A stretch of DNA of 64,000 nt from Sulfurovum sp. (GCA_020525365.1 JAIZOF010000001.1:62001-126000), one strand, 5' to 3'; positions 28,344 to 38,622 are shown, counted from the stretch's first letter. The notes: generated by a model not told the origin, from the letters alone. Made by a program: numbers and translations.

Positions 28344-29107
28344 TACATTCTCACTGGAATATTTTCAGATTTTAGGTAATGCTTAAGATCCATAATATCA
28401 ATTTCTCTGAAATGAAAGATAGAGGCTGCCAATGCCGCATCAGCATGACCTACAATAAATGCCTCTTTCATATGCTCCATTGTACCTGCACCGCCACTAG
28501 CAATAATTGGAATATTAACCACCTCTCCAATCTTTCGGTTAAGCTCATTATCAAAACCTGCTTTAGTACCATCAGCATCCATGGAAGTAACAAGCAATTC
28601 TCCCGCACCTCTTTCATACGCCTCTTTTGCCCATGCTATCGCATTAATGCCAGTATCATTACGTCCCCCATGTGTAAAAATATGCCATTCATTTTCTGTA
28701 ACTTGTTTAGCATCAATAGCAACCACAATACATTGTGATCCAAAACGCTTTGCCCCCTCTTCAATAAATTCTGGGTGCCTAATGGCAGCAGAGTTGATAC
28801 TCACTTTATCGCAACCAACATTAAGTAGTGCGTAGATATCTTCAAGTTTACGAATCCCTCCACCTACTGTCAGAGGGATAAAAACCTCTTTAGCTACTTT
28901 TTTGACCATGTTTACAATGGTATCCCGTCCTTCATGACTGGCACCAATATCTAAAAAGGTTAATTCATCAGCTCCCTCCTCATTGTAACGACGTGCCACT
29001 TCGACTGGATCACCCGCATCACGGAGACCCACAAAGTTTACACCTTTCACAACACGTCCACCATCTACATCAAGGCAGGGTATAACTCTTTTTGCAAAAT
29101 AATCCAT
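28343..29107 (-). CDS. hisF: Imidazole glycerol phosphate synthase cyclase subunit
   Basis: 254 residues, full length. It forms imidazole glycerol phosphate and AICAR from PRFAR, with ammonia delivered by His[14 protein letters not shown] near the start and [15 protein letters not shown] in the second half carry the two catalytic aspartates of the (beta-alpha)8 barrel. hisH is not nearby. Confidence 0.96.
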   Translation of the reverse strand: MDYFAKRVIPCLDVDGGRVVKGVNFVGLRDAGDPVEVARRYNEEGADELTFLDIGASHEGRDTIVNMVKKVAKEVFIPLTVGGGIRKLEDIYALLNVGCDKVSINSAAIRHPEFIEEGAKRFGSQCIVVAIDAKQVTENEWHIFTHGGRNDTGINAIAWAKEAYERGAGELLVTSMDADGTKAGFDNELNRKIGEVVNIPIIASGGAGTMEHMKEAFIVGHADAALAASIFHFREIDIMDLKHYLKSENIPVRM

Positions 29108-29214
29108 TTACCTATCTCATTTCATTTAAAAATATGGTAAGATTATATAAAAACTATCCCAAGTAGAGGGTTAGTTTTGATTTAAATTTAATTGGGGTAA
29201 AGGTTACTTATAGT

Positions 29215-30072
29215 ATGATTACTGAGAATTTGGCAGAATTTGCAAGCAAGAAATTCGGTCAGAATTTTCTAAAAAATGATATCTATCTACATAAAATCAT
29301 CCAAGCGATGCCCAATGATAACCTTAGGGTTGCAGAGATAGGGCCTGGCTTAGGTGATTTAACTAAAGAGCTTGTCAAAGCTCGAAATGTCACAGCATTT
29401 GAGGTTGATAAAAGACTATGTGAGCATCTTGTATCAAAGTTTGAAATGCCTATTTCACAAGGGTACTTTGAACTTCGTTGTGGAGATGTGCTTGAGCGTT
29501 GGAAGGAAGGGACCCTGCTGGATGAGCCTTATCATCTGGTAGCAAATCTTCCTTACTATATTGCAACCAATATCATATTGAAAGCCTTTAAAGATGAACG
29601 ATGCCAGTCTATATTGGTTATGGTTCAGAAGGAAGTAGCCGTTAAATTCTCTGCACAGAAAGGAGAGAAGGAGTTTTCTGCTCTTTCTGTCCTAGCAGAG
29701 AGTATTGGAGAGGCAACACTCTGTTTCGAAGTTGAACCAGAAGCATTCACGCCACCTCCAAAGGTTACTTCTGCCGTGCTTTTAATAAAAAAAGATCGTA
29801 GTCAAGACGATAGAAAGTTTGAAGCATTCCTTAAGATTGCTTTCGCACAACCGCGCAAAAAACTCTTCAAGAATCTTGTAGAAATCTTTTCAAAAGATAT
29901 TGTATTGCAAACCTTTACAACATTAGGCATAGACCCTGACCTGCGACCTCATGAAACTGGGACATCTGATTATCATCTGTTATATAATGAATTAAAGGAT
30001 AAATTAGATGGAAAACAACAAACCAAACAACGAAAACAGTCAAAGTCGAGAACAAAGAATACCAAACAGTGA
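29215..30072 (+). CDS. rsmA: 16S rRNA (adenine1518/1519-N6)-dimethyltransferase
   Basis: 285 residues. KsgA/RsmA dimethylates two adenines in helix 45 of 16S rRNA during 30S maturation. KKFGQNFLKN, AEIGPGLGDLTKEL (SAM-binding loop) and NLPYYIATNI (catalytic NLPY) are intact. The last 20 or so residues are Lys/Gln/Thr-rich and are encoded in the 65 bp that overlap rnj. Confidence 0.95.
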   Translation: MITENLAEFASKKFGQNFLKNDIYLHKIIQAMPNDNLRVAEIGPGLGDLTKELVKARNVTAFEVDKRLCEHLVSKFEMPISQGYFELRCGDVLERWKEGTLLDEPYHLVANLPYYIATNIILKAFKDERCQSILVMVQKEVAVKFSAQKGEKEFSALSVLAESIGEATLCFEVEPEAFTPPPKVTSAVLLIKKDRSQDDRKFEAFLKIAFAQPRKKLFKNLVEIFSKDIVLQTFTTLGIDPDLRPHETGTSDYHLLYNELKDKLDGKQQTKQRKQSKSRTKNTKQ

Positions 30073-32098
30073 TCATGGGCAGGAAAAAAATAGACCCCAA
30101 CGCAACAGAAGACCCAACCCATATAGACAAAACAATAATCAAAATCAATCACAAGAGGATGGAAATACTCGTACACCAAACCATCGTCCCAACCATAAAC
30201 CAAATCCTAACAGACAGAGCAAGAATAATCGTAATGAGGAACAATCAAACCAAAAGAATCATATCAACAGAAACCGCAATAACAACCAAAATCGTAATGG
30301 TTCAGGCAATAAGGGACGTGGAAAAAAACGCCAAAACGTTACAACTGTAAATAATACAATGCGTCTATCTATTGAAGAAAATAAACGCATACAGGAAGCC
30401 AGAATGGCGCCGTGGAAACAGGGAGTAAACCTTAATAGTAAAGGAAAAGTACGTTTCACACCGCTTGGGGGACTAGGTGAAATTGGTGGAAATATGGCAG
30501 TATTTGAGACAGAGACTGCTGCAATCATTATTGATGTAGGGATGAGTTTCCCTGATGAGACCATGCATGGTGTAGATATCCTTGTGCCTGATTTTAGTTA
30601 CCTGCATGCAATTAAAAACAAGATTAAAGCAATTGTTATTACCCACGGTCATGAAGACCATATTGGTGCAATGCCCTACCTCTTCAAGGAATTAAAGTTT
30701 CCTGTCTATGGTACCCCTTTGGCATTAGCAATGATTGAAAATAAGTTCAACGAACATGGACTCAAGGCCGATACAAAATACTTTAACTTTATTACAAAAC
30801 GTAAACAGTACACTATTGGTGACATGAAGATTGAATGGATTCATAACACTCACTCTATTATTGATGCCTGTTCACTTGCCATAGAGACACCTGCAGGAAT
30901 TTTCATGCACACAGCAGATTTCAAAATTGACCATACCCCAGTTGATGGTTACACAATGGATCTCAGGCGCTATGCATACTATGGAGAAAAAGGTGTTTTA
31001 TGTCTCTTCTCTGATTCAACAAACTCACATAATCCTGGTTTTACTAAAAGTGAGACGGTTGTAGGGAAAACGTTTGATACACTTTTTGAAATGGCAAAAG
31101 GGCGTGTAATCATGTCCACCTTCTCTTCTAATGTGCACCGTATTTTCCAAGCAATGCAACGTGGTGTGAAACACAATAGAAAGATTTGTGTAATAGGTCG
31201 CTCTATGGAACGCAATGTTGAAACCAACCGAGCACTTGGTTTTGTAGATATTGATGACCGACACTTCATCGAATCACATGAAATACCAAAATATGCGGAC
31301 CATGAAGTACTGGTTGTCACAACCGGTTCACAAGGAGAGACAATGGCAGCACTAAACCGTATGGCAACGGATGAACACAGACATATCAAGCTTAAACCAA
31401 GTGATACAATCATCATTTCTGCCTCTGCAATACCAGGAAATGAAGCTTCTGTCAGTAAACTAATGAACCTTTTGATGAAAGCAGGTGTAACTGTACGCTA
31501 TAAAGAGTTTAGTGATATTCATGTCTCTGGACATGCTGCACAAGAAGAGCAAAAATTGATCATTAGGTTAGTACAGCCCAAATTCTTTCTACCAGTACAT
31601 GGTGAGTACAACCACATTGCCAAGCATGCACGAACTGCAGTTAGCTGTGGGGTAGATGAGCGAAATATTTTACTCATGAATGATGGAGATCAGGTGGAGA
31701 TTACGCCAAAGTACCTTAAAAAGGTCAAAACAGTTAAAACGGGTAAAACCTACATTGATAACCAGAACAATACAACCATTGAAAATGATGTTGTACTCGA
31801 TAGGCAAAAGCTAGCTGAAGATGGCATTGTAACCATTGTGGCACAAGTCTCACAAAGTAATGGCAAAATGGTAGGCAAGCCAATTGTTTATACCCACGGA
31901 TTAGTTCCTGATAAAGAAGATAAAAAGTTTGCTAAAGAGATTGAGCATATTATTGAAACCATGCTTCTAAATATGAAAGAGGGTAGCATGAAAGATCATA
32001 CATACATCGAGAATGAGATTAGAAATATTGTACGCAAGCATGTTGTGCGTATCAAAAAACGCTACCCACTTATTATTCCTACTATTTTTGTCATATAA
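30008..32098 (+). CDS. rnj: Ribonuclease J
   Basis: 696 residues. RNase J is a 5'-3' exonuclease and endonuclease of the metallo-beta-lactamase/beta-CASP fold and the main mRNA decay enzyme of Campylobacterota. THGHEDHIGA at residues 212-221 is the zinc motif, and HGEYNHIAKHA near 530 belongs to the beta-CASP part. Residues 1-145 are a disordered Asn/Gln/Arg-rich extension like that of Helicobacter RNase J, where it helps bind RNA and the helicase partner. ATG at 30,008 follows AAAGGA with an 8-base gap, which supports this start although it lies inside rsmA. Confidence 0.94.
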   Translation: MENNKPNNENSQSREQRIPNSDHGQEKNRPQRNRRPNPYRQNNNQNQSQEDGNTRTPNHRPNHKPNPNRQSKNNRNEEQSNQKNHINRNRNNNQNRNGSGNKGRGKKRQNVTTVNNTMRLSIEENKRIQEARMAPWKQGVNLNSKGKVRFTPLGGLGEIGGNMAVFETETAAIIIDVGMSFPDETMHGVDILVPDFSYLHAIKNKIKAIVITHGHEDHIGAMPYLFKELKFPVYGTPLALAMIENKFNEHGLKADTKYFNFITKRKQYTIGDMKIEWIHNTHSIIDACSLAIETPAGIFMHTADFKIDHTPVDGYTMDLRRYAYYGEKGVLCLFSDSTNSHNPGFTKSETVVGKTFDTLFEMAKGRVIMSTFSSNVHRIFQAMQRGVKHNRKICVIGRSMERNVETNRALGFVDIDDRHFIESHEIPKYADHEVLVVTTGSQGETMAALNRMATDEHRHIKLKPSDTIIISASAIPGNEASVSKLMNLLMKAGVTVRYKEFSDIHVSGHAAQEEQKLIIRLVQPKFFLPVHGEYNHIAKHARTAVSCGVDERNILLMNDGDQVEITPKYLKKVKTVKTGKTYIDNQNNTTIENDVVLDRQKLAEDGIVTIVAQVSQSNGKMVGKPIVYTHGLVPDKEDKKFAKEIEHIIETMLLNMKEGSMKDHTYIENEIRNIVRKHVVRIKKRYPLIIPTIFVI

Positions 32099-32168
32099 AT
32101 ATCATGGATACCTCTAGTATCTGTGCTATAATGACACAGACCCCATCCCCTATAACCAAAGAGGAGAT

Positions 32169-33140
32169 ATGAATAACCTTATAGAGACTGCAAAAAAGAC
32201 ACTCCGTATTGAGATAGAAGCACTTGAAAAAATGGCTGATCGACTAGACAAAAGCTTTCTCGAGGCAGTTGACCTTATTTTGAATACTAAAGAAAAACTC
32301 ATTATTACTGGTGTTGGCAAATCTGGATTAGTAGGTGCCAAAATGGCAGCAACGTTTGCCTCTACAGGTACCTCTAGCTTCTTTTTGCATCCTACAGAAG
32401 CACTACATGGTGATTTAGGAATGATTGGCAAAGGAGACACTCTCCTTGCTATCAGTAGTAGTGGAGAGAGTGAAGAGTTAACCAAAATACTCCCACATAT
32501 CAAACGTTTTGACATCCCTCTTATAGGGATGACAGGAAACAAGAACTCCTCTTTAGGATGTTATGCCGATGTATGGCTCAATATTGCTGTAGAAAAAGAG
32601 GCCTGTCCACTCAATACTGCCCCCACAGCCTCAACAACACTAACCATGGCATTGGGTGATGCACTAGCAGTAGCACTCATGAAAAAACGTGATTTTAAAC
32701 AAGAAGATTTTGCTTCATTTCATCCTGGAGGCAGTCTTGGGAAAAAACTCTTTATTAAAATCAAGGATCTCATGCGTACTGAGAATCTCCCTATCATCAA
32801 TGAAAAAACGCCTCTCAAAGAGGCAATTGTCATTATGAACGAAGGAAAACTAGGAAATATACTTATTGTTGATAAAGAAAAAAGGCTCTCTGCCATTTTA
32901 AGTGATGGGGACCTGAGGCGTGCTCTCACAAAAGAAAACTTCAGCATAGATGAACCAGTATATAGCTATGCAACCAAGGCACCAAAAAGCTATCATAACA
33001 CCGAACTACTTGCCAGTGAGGCACTGGAGATTATTGAAGATGCTCGTATTCAGCTACTACCCATTACCGATACAAATAACCATATAATGGGAGTATTGCA
33101 TATTCATGATTTAGTTGCTGCTGGAATCAAGAGGAAGTAG
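32169..33140 (+). CDS. D-arabinose-5-phosphate isomerase (KpsF/GutQ family)
   Basis: 323 residues. Interconverts ribulose-5-phosphate and arabinose-5-phosphate, the first step of Kdo synthesis for lipopolysaccharide. An N-terminal SIS domain (GVGKSGLVGAKMAATFASTG, HPTEALHGDLG) is followed by two CBS domains from about residue 200. GAGGAG precedes the start. The next gene begins at the base after its stop. Confidence 0.92.
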   Translation: MNNLIETAKKTLRIEIEALEKMADRLDKSFLEAVDLILNTKEKLIITGVGKSGLVGAKMAATFASTGTSSFFLHPTEALHGDLGMIGKGDTLLAISSSGESEELTKILPHIKRFDIPLIGMTGNKNSSLGCYADVWLNIAVEKEACPLNTAPTASTTLTMALGDALAVALMKKRDFKQEDFASFHPGGSLGKKLFIKIKDLMRTENLPIINEKTPLKEAIVIMNEGKLGNILIVDKEKRLSAILSDGDLRRALTKENFSIDEPVYSYATKAPKSYHNTELLASEALEIIEDARIQLLPITDTNNHIMGVLHIHDLVAAGIKRK

Positions 33141-33947
33141 ATGAGACTCAATAAATATATTGCACACAATACCAAATACTCCCGACGAGATGCCGACAAG
33201 CTCATAGAGATGGGGGAGGTAACACTAAATAGACACCCTATCAGAGAGTTTGGCTATAAAGTACAGCCCACAGATCATATTTTTATCAAGGGGCAGATTA
33301 TCAAAGAGAAGGGCAACAAAGTAACAGTTCTTGTCTACAACAAACCTAAAGGGGTGCTAGTAACCAAAAAGGATGACCGAGGTCGTACAACCATTTACCA
33401 CAAACTTCCAGGTAAATTTAGACACTTTACCCCTATAGGGAGGCTCGACTTTGCCTCAGAAGGACTTCTGTTGTTAACGGATAATGTAGAGGTTGCTACA
33501 GTACTCATGGAGAGTAAACTTGACCGTACCTATAATCTAAAGATCGATAAACCCGTTACCGAAGAGATGGTCGTTGCCATGAAAGAGGGGCTAGTGCTAG
33601 ACGATGCACGTGCGGGGGCACATGAAAAGAGTAAAATACATAGTATGGAGTTTGCCCCTTTTGTTGCTTTTGATATACGATCAGAAGGGAAAAACTATAC
33701 CAAAATTCGTGTAACTATTAATGAAGGAAAGAATCGTGAACTACGCCGTTTTTTTGCTCACTTCGATACCAATGTACTTGATCTCAAGCGTGTATCATTT
33801 GGTGGCATAGAACTAGATAACCTTCCTACTAACAAAACCCGTTTTTTTACCAGACGTGAATATGATGATCTTCATACCTTTCTTAAGCAGTATAAAAAAG
33901 AGGCTAAACGGGAATTGAGAAAAGCCAAAGCAAAACCTCAAGAGTAG
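33141..33947 (+). CDS. RsuA/RluB-family rRNA pseudouridine synthase
   Basis: 268 residues: an N-terminal S4 RNA-binding domain (MRLNKYIAHNTKYSRRDADK) and a catalytic domain with GRLDFASEGLLLLT, which holds the essential aspartate. The C-terminus is Lys/Arg-rich. It probably modifies 23S or 16S rRNA; which one cannot be told. It abuts the upstream gene and is 2 bp from rarA, so one operon is likely. Confidence 0.9.
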   Translation: MRLNKYIAHNTKYSRRDADKLIEMGEVTLNRHPIREFGYKVQPTDHIFIKGQIIKEKGNKVTVLVYNKPKGVLVTKKDDRGRTTIYHKLPGKFRHFTPIGRLDFASEGLLLLTDNVEVATVLMESKLDRTYNLKIDKPVTEEMVVAMKEGLVLDDARAGAHEKSKIHSMEFAPFVAFDIRSEGKNYTKIRVTINEGKNRELRRFFAHFDTNVLDLKRVSFGGIELDNLPTNKTRFFTRREYDDLHTFLKQYKKEAKRELRKAKAKPQE

Positions 33948-33949
33948 GT

Positions 33950-35137
33950 ATGAAAAACTTAGCACTCATATATCGACCAAAGACCCTTGATGAGATGATT
34001 GGTCAGCACCATCTATTAAAAGAAGGTGTATCGCTACGCAGGATGATTGAGGAAAATACGCTTCTTCATACTTTTCTCTATGGACCTCCTGGATGTGGCA
34101 AAACTACACTAGCACGCATTATTGCTACAACACTTGGATACCCTTTTTATGAACTCAATGCTACAACATTCAAGACTGAAGAGATCCAAAAGATATTTAA
34201 AACTTATACCAATGCCTTACAGAAACCACTTATTTTTATTGATGAGGTACATCGTTTAAATAAAAACCAGCAAGAGGTTCTGTTGCCTTTTATGGAACGA
34301 TACGATGCGCTTATTGTTGGTGCCTCTACAGAGAATCCTTACTATTCAATGACAGCAGCTATACGCTCACGATCACATCTTTTTAAGCTTGAAGCAGTCA
34401 GCAAAGAAGAGATGCGTACCTATCTTGAGACTATTTTAAAAAGAGAAAATATTGAATCTGATGAGGAGGCAAATGCCTATCTTGTCTTCTCAAGTGGTGG
34501 AGATATCCGTGCTATGCTCAATTTACTTGAAAGTGCTGCTACAGTACAAACCCCTATTACGCTTGAAATACTTAAGCAGATACGACCTCATGCTATACAG
34601 ATGGGTTCCTCCGAGAGCGAAAGCCATTATGAGCTCACCTCAGCAATGATAAAAAGTATCCGCGGTTCTGACATTGACGCAGCACTTTACTACCTTGCAC
34701 AGCTGATCGAAGGAGGTGAGCCAGCCGAATTTATTGCTAGACGTCTTGCCATTCTTGCCAGTGAAGACGTAGGTAATGCCAACCCTCATGCACTCAATCT
34801 TGCCTCATCTACTCTTAATATTGTCAAGCATATCGGTTACCCAGAAGCACGTATCTCCCTCTCGCAACTTGTAATTTACCTTGCTTCATCTCCCAAATCC
34901 AATAGTGCCTATATGGCAATAAATAAAGCACAAAAAGCCATCCAAGAAGGCCTTGTCTGCCCCATTCCTGATCATATTAAAACCCATGCTAAAAACTACT
35001 ATTATCCACATGATTTTGGTGGTTGGGTAGCACAGGAGTATCTCAAAACCCCTTTACGCTTCTACAAAACACAAAAAATTGGGTTTGAAAAAACACTTTG
35101 GGAGTGGCATAAACAAATTACCACTAAAAGCAATTAG
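33950..35137 (+). CDS. rarA: Replication-associated recombination protein A
   Basis: 395 residues. This AAA+ ATPase acts at stalled replication forks and is related to clamp loaders. YGPPGCGKTTLARI (Walker A) lies near residue 44, FIDEVHRLN is Walker B, and STENPYYSMTAAIRSR contains sensor and arginine-finger residues. The C-terminal clamp-loader-like and tetramerisation regions are complete. Confidence 0.94.
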   Translation: MKNLALIYRPKTLDEMIGQHHLLKEGVSLRRMIEENTLLHTFLYGPPGCGKTTLARIIATTLGYPFYELNATTFKTEEIQKIFKTYTNALQKPLIFIDEVHRLNKNQQEVLLPFMERYDALIVGASTENPYYSMTAAIRSRSHLFKLEAVSKEEMRTYLETILKRENIESDEEANAYLVFSSGGDIRAMLNLLESAATVQTPITLEILKQIRPHAIQMGSSESESHYELTSAMIKSIRGSDIDAALYYLAQLIEGGEPAEFIARRLAILASEDVGNANPHALNLASSTLNIVKHIGYPEARISLSQLVIYLASSPKSNSAYMAINKAQKAIQEGLVCPIPDHIKTHAKNYYYPHDFGGWVAQEYLKTPLRFYKTQKIGFEKTLWEWHKQITTKSN

Positions 35138-35140
35138 TGG
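35121..35140 (+). terminator. Putative terminator at the rarA stop
   Basis: CCACTAA and TTAGTGG form a perfect 7-bp stem with a 6-base loop, overlapping the rarA stop codon and followed by TTCTTGTATATTTCT. It would end the rsmA-to-rarA operon. Confidence 0.5.
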
Positions 35141-35194
35141 TTCTTGTATATTTCTATATTATAATAGTATGAAATAACTCAATAAAGGAGTATA

Positions 35195-35470
35195 TTGATG
35201 AAAGTTTTTTTATCTCTTTTAACCACCATAGCTCTCTTTGTCTTGACGGGATGTGTAGGTATAGAAGCAATGTCAGAAAATACTACACAAACTGGTATCA
35301 TCACTGGTGCTGTAGCGGGAACCATCATTGGATATAATACTAAAGGTCATCACAAAGGACGCCATGCCGTACTTGGAGGGCTTTCAGGTGCTGTAGCAGG
35401 TGGTCTTGTTGGTAATGAAATAGACAAAGATAATTCTCAAATAGTCAATGCTGGTGGATGGCATCAGTAA
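35195..35470 (+). CDS. Glycine-zipper lipoprotein
   Basis: 91 residues with a lipoprotein signal (FVLTGC lipobox at residues 15-20), then ITGAVAGTIIGYNTKGHHKGRHAVLGGLSGAVAGGLVG, two glycine-zipper segments expected to pack in a membrane. A close relative follows immediately. Probably an outer-membrane-associated protein; exact role unknown. Confidence 0.8.
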   Translation: MMKVFLSLLTTIALFVLTGCVGIEAMSENTTQTGIITGAVAGTIIGYNTKGHHKGRHAVLGGLSGAVAGGLVGNEIDKDNSQIVNAGGWHQ

Positions 35471-35491
35471 TTTAGAAAGGAAAATACAACC

Positions 35492-36199
35492 ATGAAACAA
35501 TCTGTATTTATTTTTATTATAGTAGTATTTACACTTAGTGGTTGCTACAACCAGCCTGGGTTGGTTCAAGACCAAAGTTATGAACGTACAAAGACTGGTA
35601 TGCTTGCCGGTGCTTTAGCAGGCGCTGCCATAGGATATAACACAAAAGGGCATCATAAAGGCAAACGTGCTGCTATCGGTGCCCTTCTTGGTGCTGCACT
35701 TGGTGGTGGAGCTGGATATAGGCTTGACCAGCAAGCAAATGATGTGGCAAGCGTATTGGGCACTAGAGTTAACAATGACCCCTTGGCTACACTTGATCCT
35801 AATAACGATATTATTGTTTCCAAGCATGCTACCTATGTAAAAATTATGCTTAGAGATAAAATGATGTTTGCTACAAATGCTTCAACACCACAATCACATG
35901 CAAGACATAAGGTAGAAAAAGTAGGTGCATTGTTAAAACAATATCCTCAAACTATTGTAGGGGTTGCTGGTTTTGCAGATCGTAGAGGAAGCTATGCATA
36001 TAATTTGAATCTTTCTGAAAGACGTGCTAAAAATATTGCTTCCCTTCTTGCAACAAATGGTACACCATTTGTAAAAGGTTGTTCGTGGAATAAGCCTATT
36101 GCTCCCAATAATAGCATTAAAAATAGAGCACTCAATAGACGTATAGAGATCTATCTTTATGCCGATAGAAATCAAATGACAGACCCCTGTCGATCATGA
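35492..36199 (+). CDS. OmpA-family lipoprotein with glycine zipper
   Basis: 235 residues. Lipobox LSGC, a glycine-zipper stretch (AGALAGAAIGYNTKGHHKGKRAAIG) clearly homologous to the previous gene, and then a C-terminal OmpA-like peptidoglycan-binding domain with VVGVAGFADRRGSYAYNLNLSERRAKNI. It should link the outer membrane to the cell wall. The pair looks like a local duplication in which only this copy has the OmpA domain. Confidence 0.87.
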   Translation: MKQSVFIFIIVVFTLSGCYNQPGLVQDQSYERTKTGMLAGALAGAAIGYNTKGHHKGKRAAIGALLGAALGGGAGYRLDQQANDVASVLGTRVNNDPLATLDPNNDIIVSKHATYVKIMLRDKMMFATNASTPQSHARHKVEKVGALLKQYPQTIVGVAGFADRRGSYAYNLNLSERRAKNIASLLATNGTPFVKGCSWNKPIAPNNSIKNRALNRRIEIYLYADRNQMTDPCRS

Positions 36200-36322
36200 A
36201 AACTGCTCTTCAGGGTTTTAACTTTTAATATTATTATTTTAATATTTTTGGTAATGGTATAAAAGTATGAAATTAACCCTTTTCGAGTATAATACTTTCA
36301 ACTTATCCACAAGAGAGTATAC

Positions 36323-37123
36323 TTGAAACACTTTATCTGGAATATTGACCCAACAATACTACATCTAGGTCCACTACAACTACGCTGGTATGGTCTACTT
36401 TTTGTTGGTTCTTTCTTCTTGGGACTTTATATGCTTCAATGGATATTTAACCGTGAAGGAAAAGACCCTGCCTTACTAGATAGCCTCCTCTCTTATGTTA
36501 TGGTTGGTACCATCATTGGTGCACGCTTAATGCACTGTTTTGCGTATGAGCCAGACTTCTACCTTTCACATCCGGTAGAAATACTCAAAATCTGGAAAGG
36601 TGGACTTGCTAGTCATGGTGGTATGCTTGGCACAATCACTGCTGCCTGGATTTTTGCAAAAAACTATCAACTCAATTTCTCATGGCTACTTTCTCGTATT
36701 GCTATTCCTGGCGCACTGGCTGCTACATTTATTCGCCTTGGTAACTTCTTTAATTCTGAGATACTTGGCAAGCCTTCTGAGCTACCATGGGCCATTATTT
36801 TTGAACGTATTGACATGATTCCTCGTCATCCAGTACAACTTTATGAAGCATTTAGTTATTTGTTATTATTAATTATTTTACTCAATATCTACAAAAAAGT
36901 TTCCGCTACTACTGCCACCAAAATTCTATCGCCACTATTTTTAATTATCGTATTTACCGTTCGATTTATACTTGAATACATGAAAACTAAACAGGCTGAC
37001 TATACTTGGGATTTGCCGCTAACAACGGGGCAGGCACTCAGTCTACCATTCATTATTATTGGAGTTGTTTGGTTGCTCTATAATATCAAGTTTGAAACAA
37101 TAAAAAAAGAACCTTTTGGTTAA
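36323..37123 (+). CDS. lgt: Prolipoprotein diacylglyceryl transferase
   Basis: 266 residues, seven predicted membrane segments. Attaches diacylglycerol to the lipobox cysteine of prolipoproteins. HGGMLG and RLGNFFNSEILG are the family signatures with the catalytic arginine. Starts with TTG (36,323) because no ATG fits the conserved N-terminus LRWYGLLF. It lies beside two lipoprotein genes, its natural substrates. Confidence 0.95.
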   Translation: MKHFIWNIDPTILHLGPLQLRWYGLLFVGSFFLGLYMLQWIFNREGKDPALLDSLLSYVMVGTIIGARLMHCFAYEPDFYLSHPVEILKIWKGGLASHGGMLGTITAAWIFAKNYQLNFSWLLSRIAIPGALAATFIRLGNFFNSEILGKPSELPWAIIFERIDMIPRHPVQLYEAFSYLLLLIILLNIYKKVSATTATKILSPLFLIIVFTVRFILEYMKTKQADYTWDLPLTTGQALSLPFIIIGVVWLLYNIKFETIKKEPFG

Positions 37124-37173
37124 ACAAGAGGTCTTCTTGAGTATAATAGAAATCTTTTTGAGGAGCATGATGG

Positions 37174-38622
37174 ATGGATAGTATATTTGAACAAATTAAT
37201 AGTATATTGGAATCAATATTTTTCTTCGATATTTTCTTTGGAAAAATAGAGGGTTCTTCTATGCCCTTTATTGTTGCATGGTTAGTTATGGGTGGAGTTT
37301 TCATGACTTTCCGCTTTGGTTTTATCAACATACGTATGTTTGCACATGCTTATAAAATCCTTACAGGGAAATATCGTACCAAGGATGATGATGGAGAAAT
37401 TACTCCATTTCAGTCTCTTACCACTGCCCTTTCAGCTACTGTTGGTCTAGGAAACATTGCTGGAGTTGCTATTGCTATTGCTATTGGAGGTCCTGGGGCA
37501 ACTTTCTGGATGATACTTGCAGGGTTTTTTGGTATGACTCTGAAGTTTACAGAAGTTACTCTTGCTCAAATATATCGTGAAAAACGATCTGACGGACGTA
37601 TCATGGGCGGGGCAATGCAATACCTCTCCAAAGGGCTTGCTGCTAAAGGGTATAAGCAATTAGGAAAAGGTCTTGCTCTCTTTTTTGCCATACTTACCAT
37701 AGGGGGAAGTATTGGTGCAGGGAATGCCTTTCAGACCTCTCAGGCACTTGGGGTGCTAACAGACCGTGTTCCTTTTTTTAAAGAATATCCTATTGTTTTT
37801 GGGCTTATTATGGCAACTGTTGTTGGTTTTGTTATTATTGGGGGTATCAAGCGTATTGCCTCAACTGCTGAAAAAATTGTACCTTTAATGGTCGTTATGT
37901 ATCTTGCTGCTTCCATTTTTATTCTTATAGTCCATGCAGCTGAAGTACCACATGCTATTGTTACAATTTTTCATGAAGCTTTTGTGCCTTCTGCTGCCAT
38001 TGGTGGAATGATTGGTGTACTTGTTCAGGGCTTTAAGCGGGCTGCCTTCTCCTCAGAAGCCGGTATTGGCTCTGCTGCTATTGTTCACTCTACTGCATCG
38101 GTCAAATATCCTGTGCGCCAAGGAATGGTCGCACTCTATGAGCCTTTTATTGATACAATTATTATCTGTACGATGACAGCATTGGTCATTGTTACTACAG
38201 GTGTTTACGACCCAAATGGTGCCTTTGGTGACCTTGTACAAGCCAAACAGGGTGCTGCACTCACTGCTGCTGCCTATGGTACTATCATCTCATGGTTTCC
38301 CGTTGTCCTCTCTGCCTCCATTATCCTTTTCGCTTTCTCCACCATGATTTCATGGTCTTACTATGGTGAACGCTCATGGACCTACCTCTTTGGAGAAAAA
38401 TATACCTTGATTTATAAACTAATTTTTATCTCTTTTACTGTCATGGCTTCTGTCACCAGTGCTTCGACCATGCTAGAGTTTTCCGATCTACTTATTTTAA
38501 CAATGGCTCTGCCTAATATCATTGGTATGTATATGCTCCAAGGGGATGTCAAAACAAATCTTGATCTTTACTTGAAAAAGTGGAAAAGTGGAGAGCTAGA
38601 CATGGAAGCAATACGAAAATAA
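37174..38622 (+). CDS. Alanine/glycine:cation symporter (AgcS family)
   Basis: 482 residues with about ten membrane helices. TALSATVGLGNIAGVAIAIAIGGPGATFWM matches the family signature, and GFKRAAFSSEAGIGSAAI is also typical. Imports alanine or glycine with sodium. AGGAG lies 8 bases before ATG 37,174; the ATG at 37,167 is out of frame. Confidence 0.92.
   Translation: MDSIFEQINSILESIFFFDIFFGKIEGSSMPFIVAWLVMGGVFMTFRFGFINIRMFAHAYKILTGKYRTKDDDGEITPFQSLTTALSATVGLGNIAGVAIAIAIGGPGATFWMILAGFFGMTLKFTEVTLAQIYREKRSDGRIMGGAMQYLSKGLAAKGYKQLGKGLALFFAILTIGGSIGAGNAFQTSQALGVLTDRVPFFKEYPIVFGLIMATVVGFVIIGGIKRIASTAEKIVPLMVVMYLAASIFILIVHAAEVPHAIVTIFHEAFVPSAAIGGMIGVLVQGFKRAAFSSEAGIGSAAIVHSTASVKYPVRQGMVALYEPFIDTIIICTMTALVIVTTGVYDPNGAFGDLVQAKQGAALTAAAYGTIISWFPVVLSASIILFAFSTMISWSYYGERSWTYLFGEKYTLIYKLIFISFTVMASVTSASTMLEFSDLLILTMALPNIIGMYMLQGDVKTNLDLYLKKWKSGELDMEAIRK

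Noticed and set aside
36303-36311. Perfect E. coli-type DnaA box TTATCCACA upstream of lgt
   Set aside because: It is isolated, 9 kb from dnaA, and such 9-mers occur by chance; not evidence for an origin.
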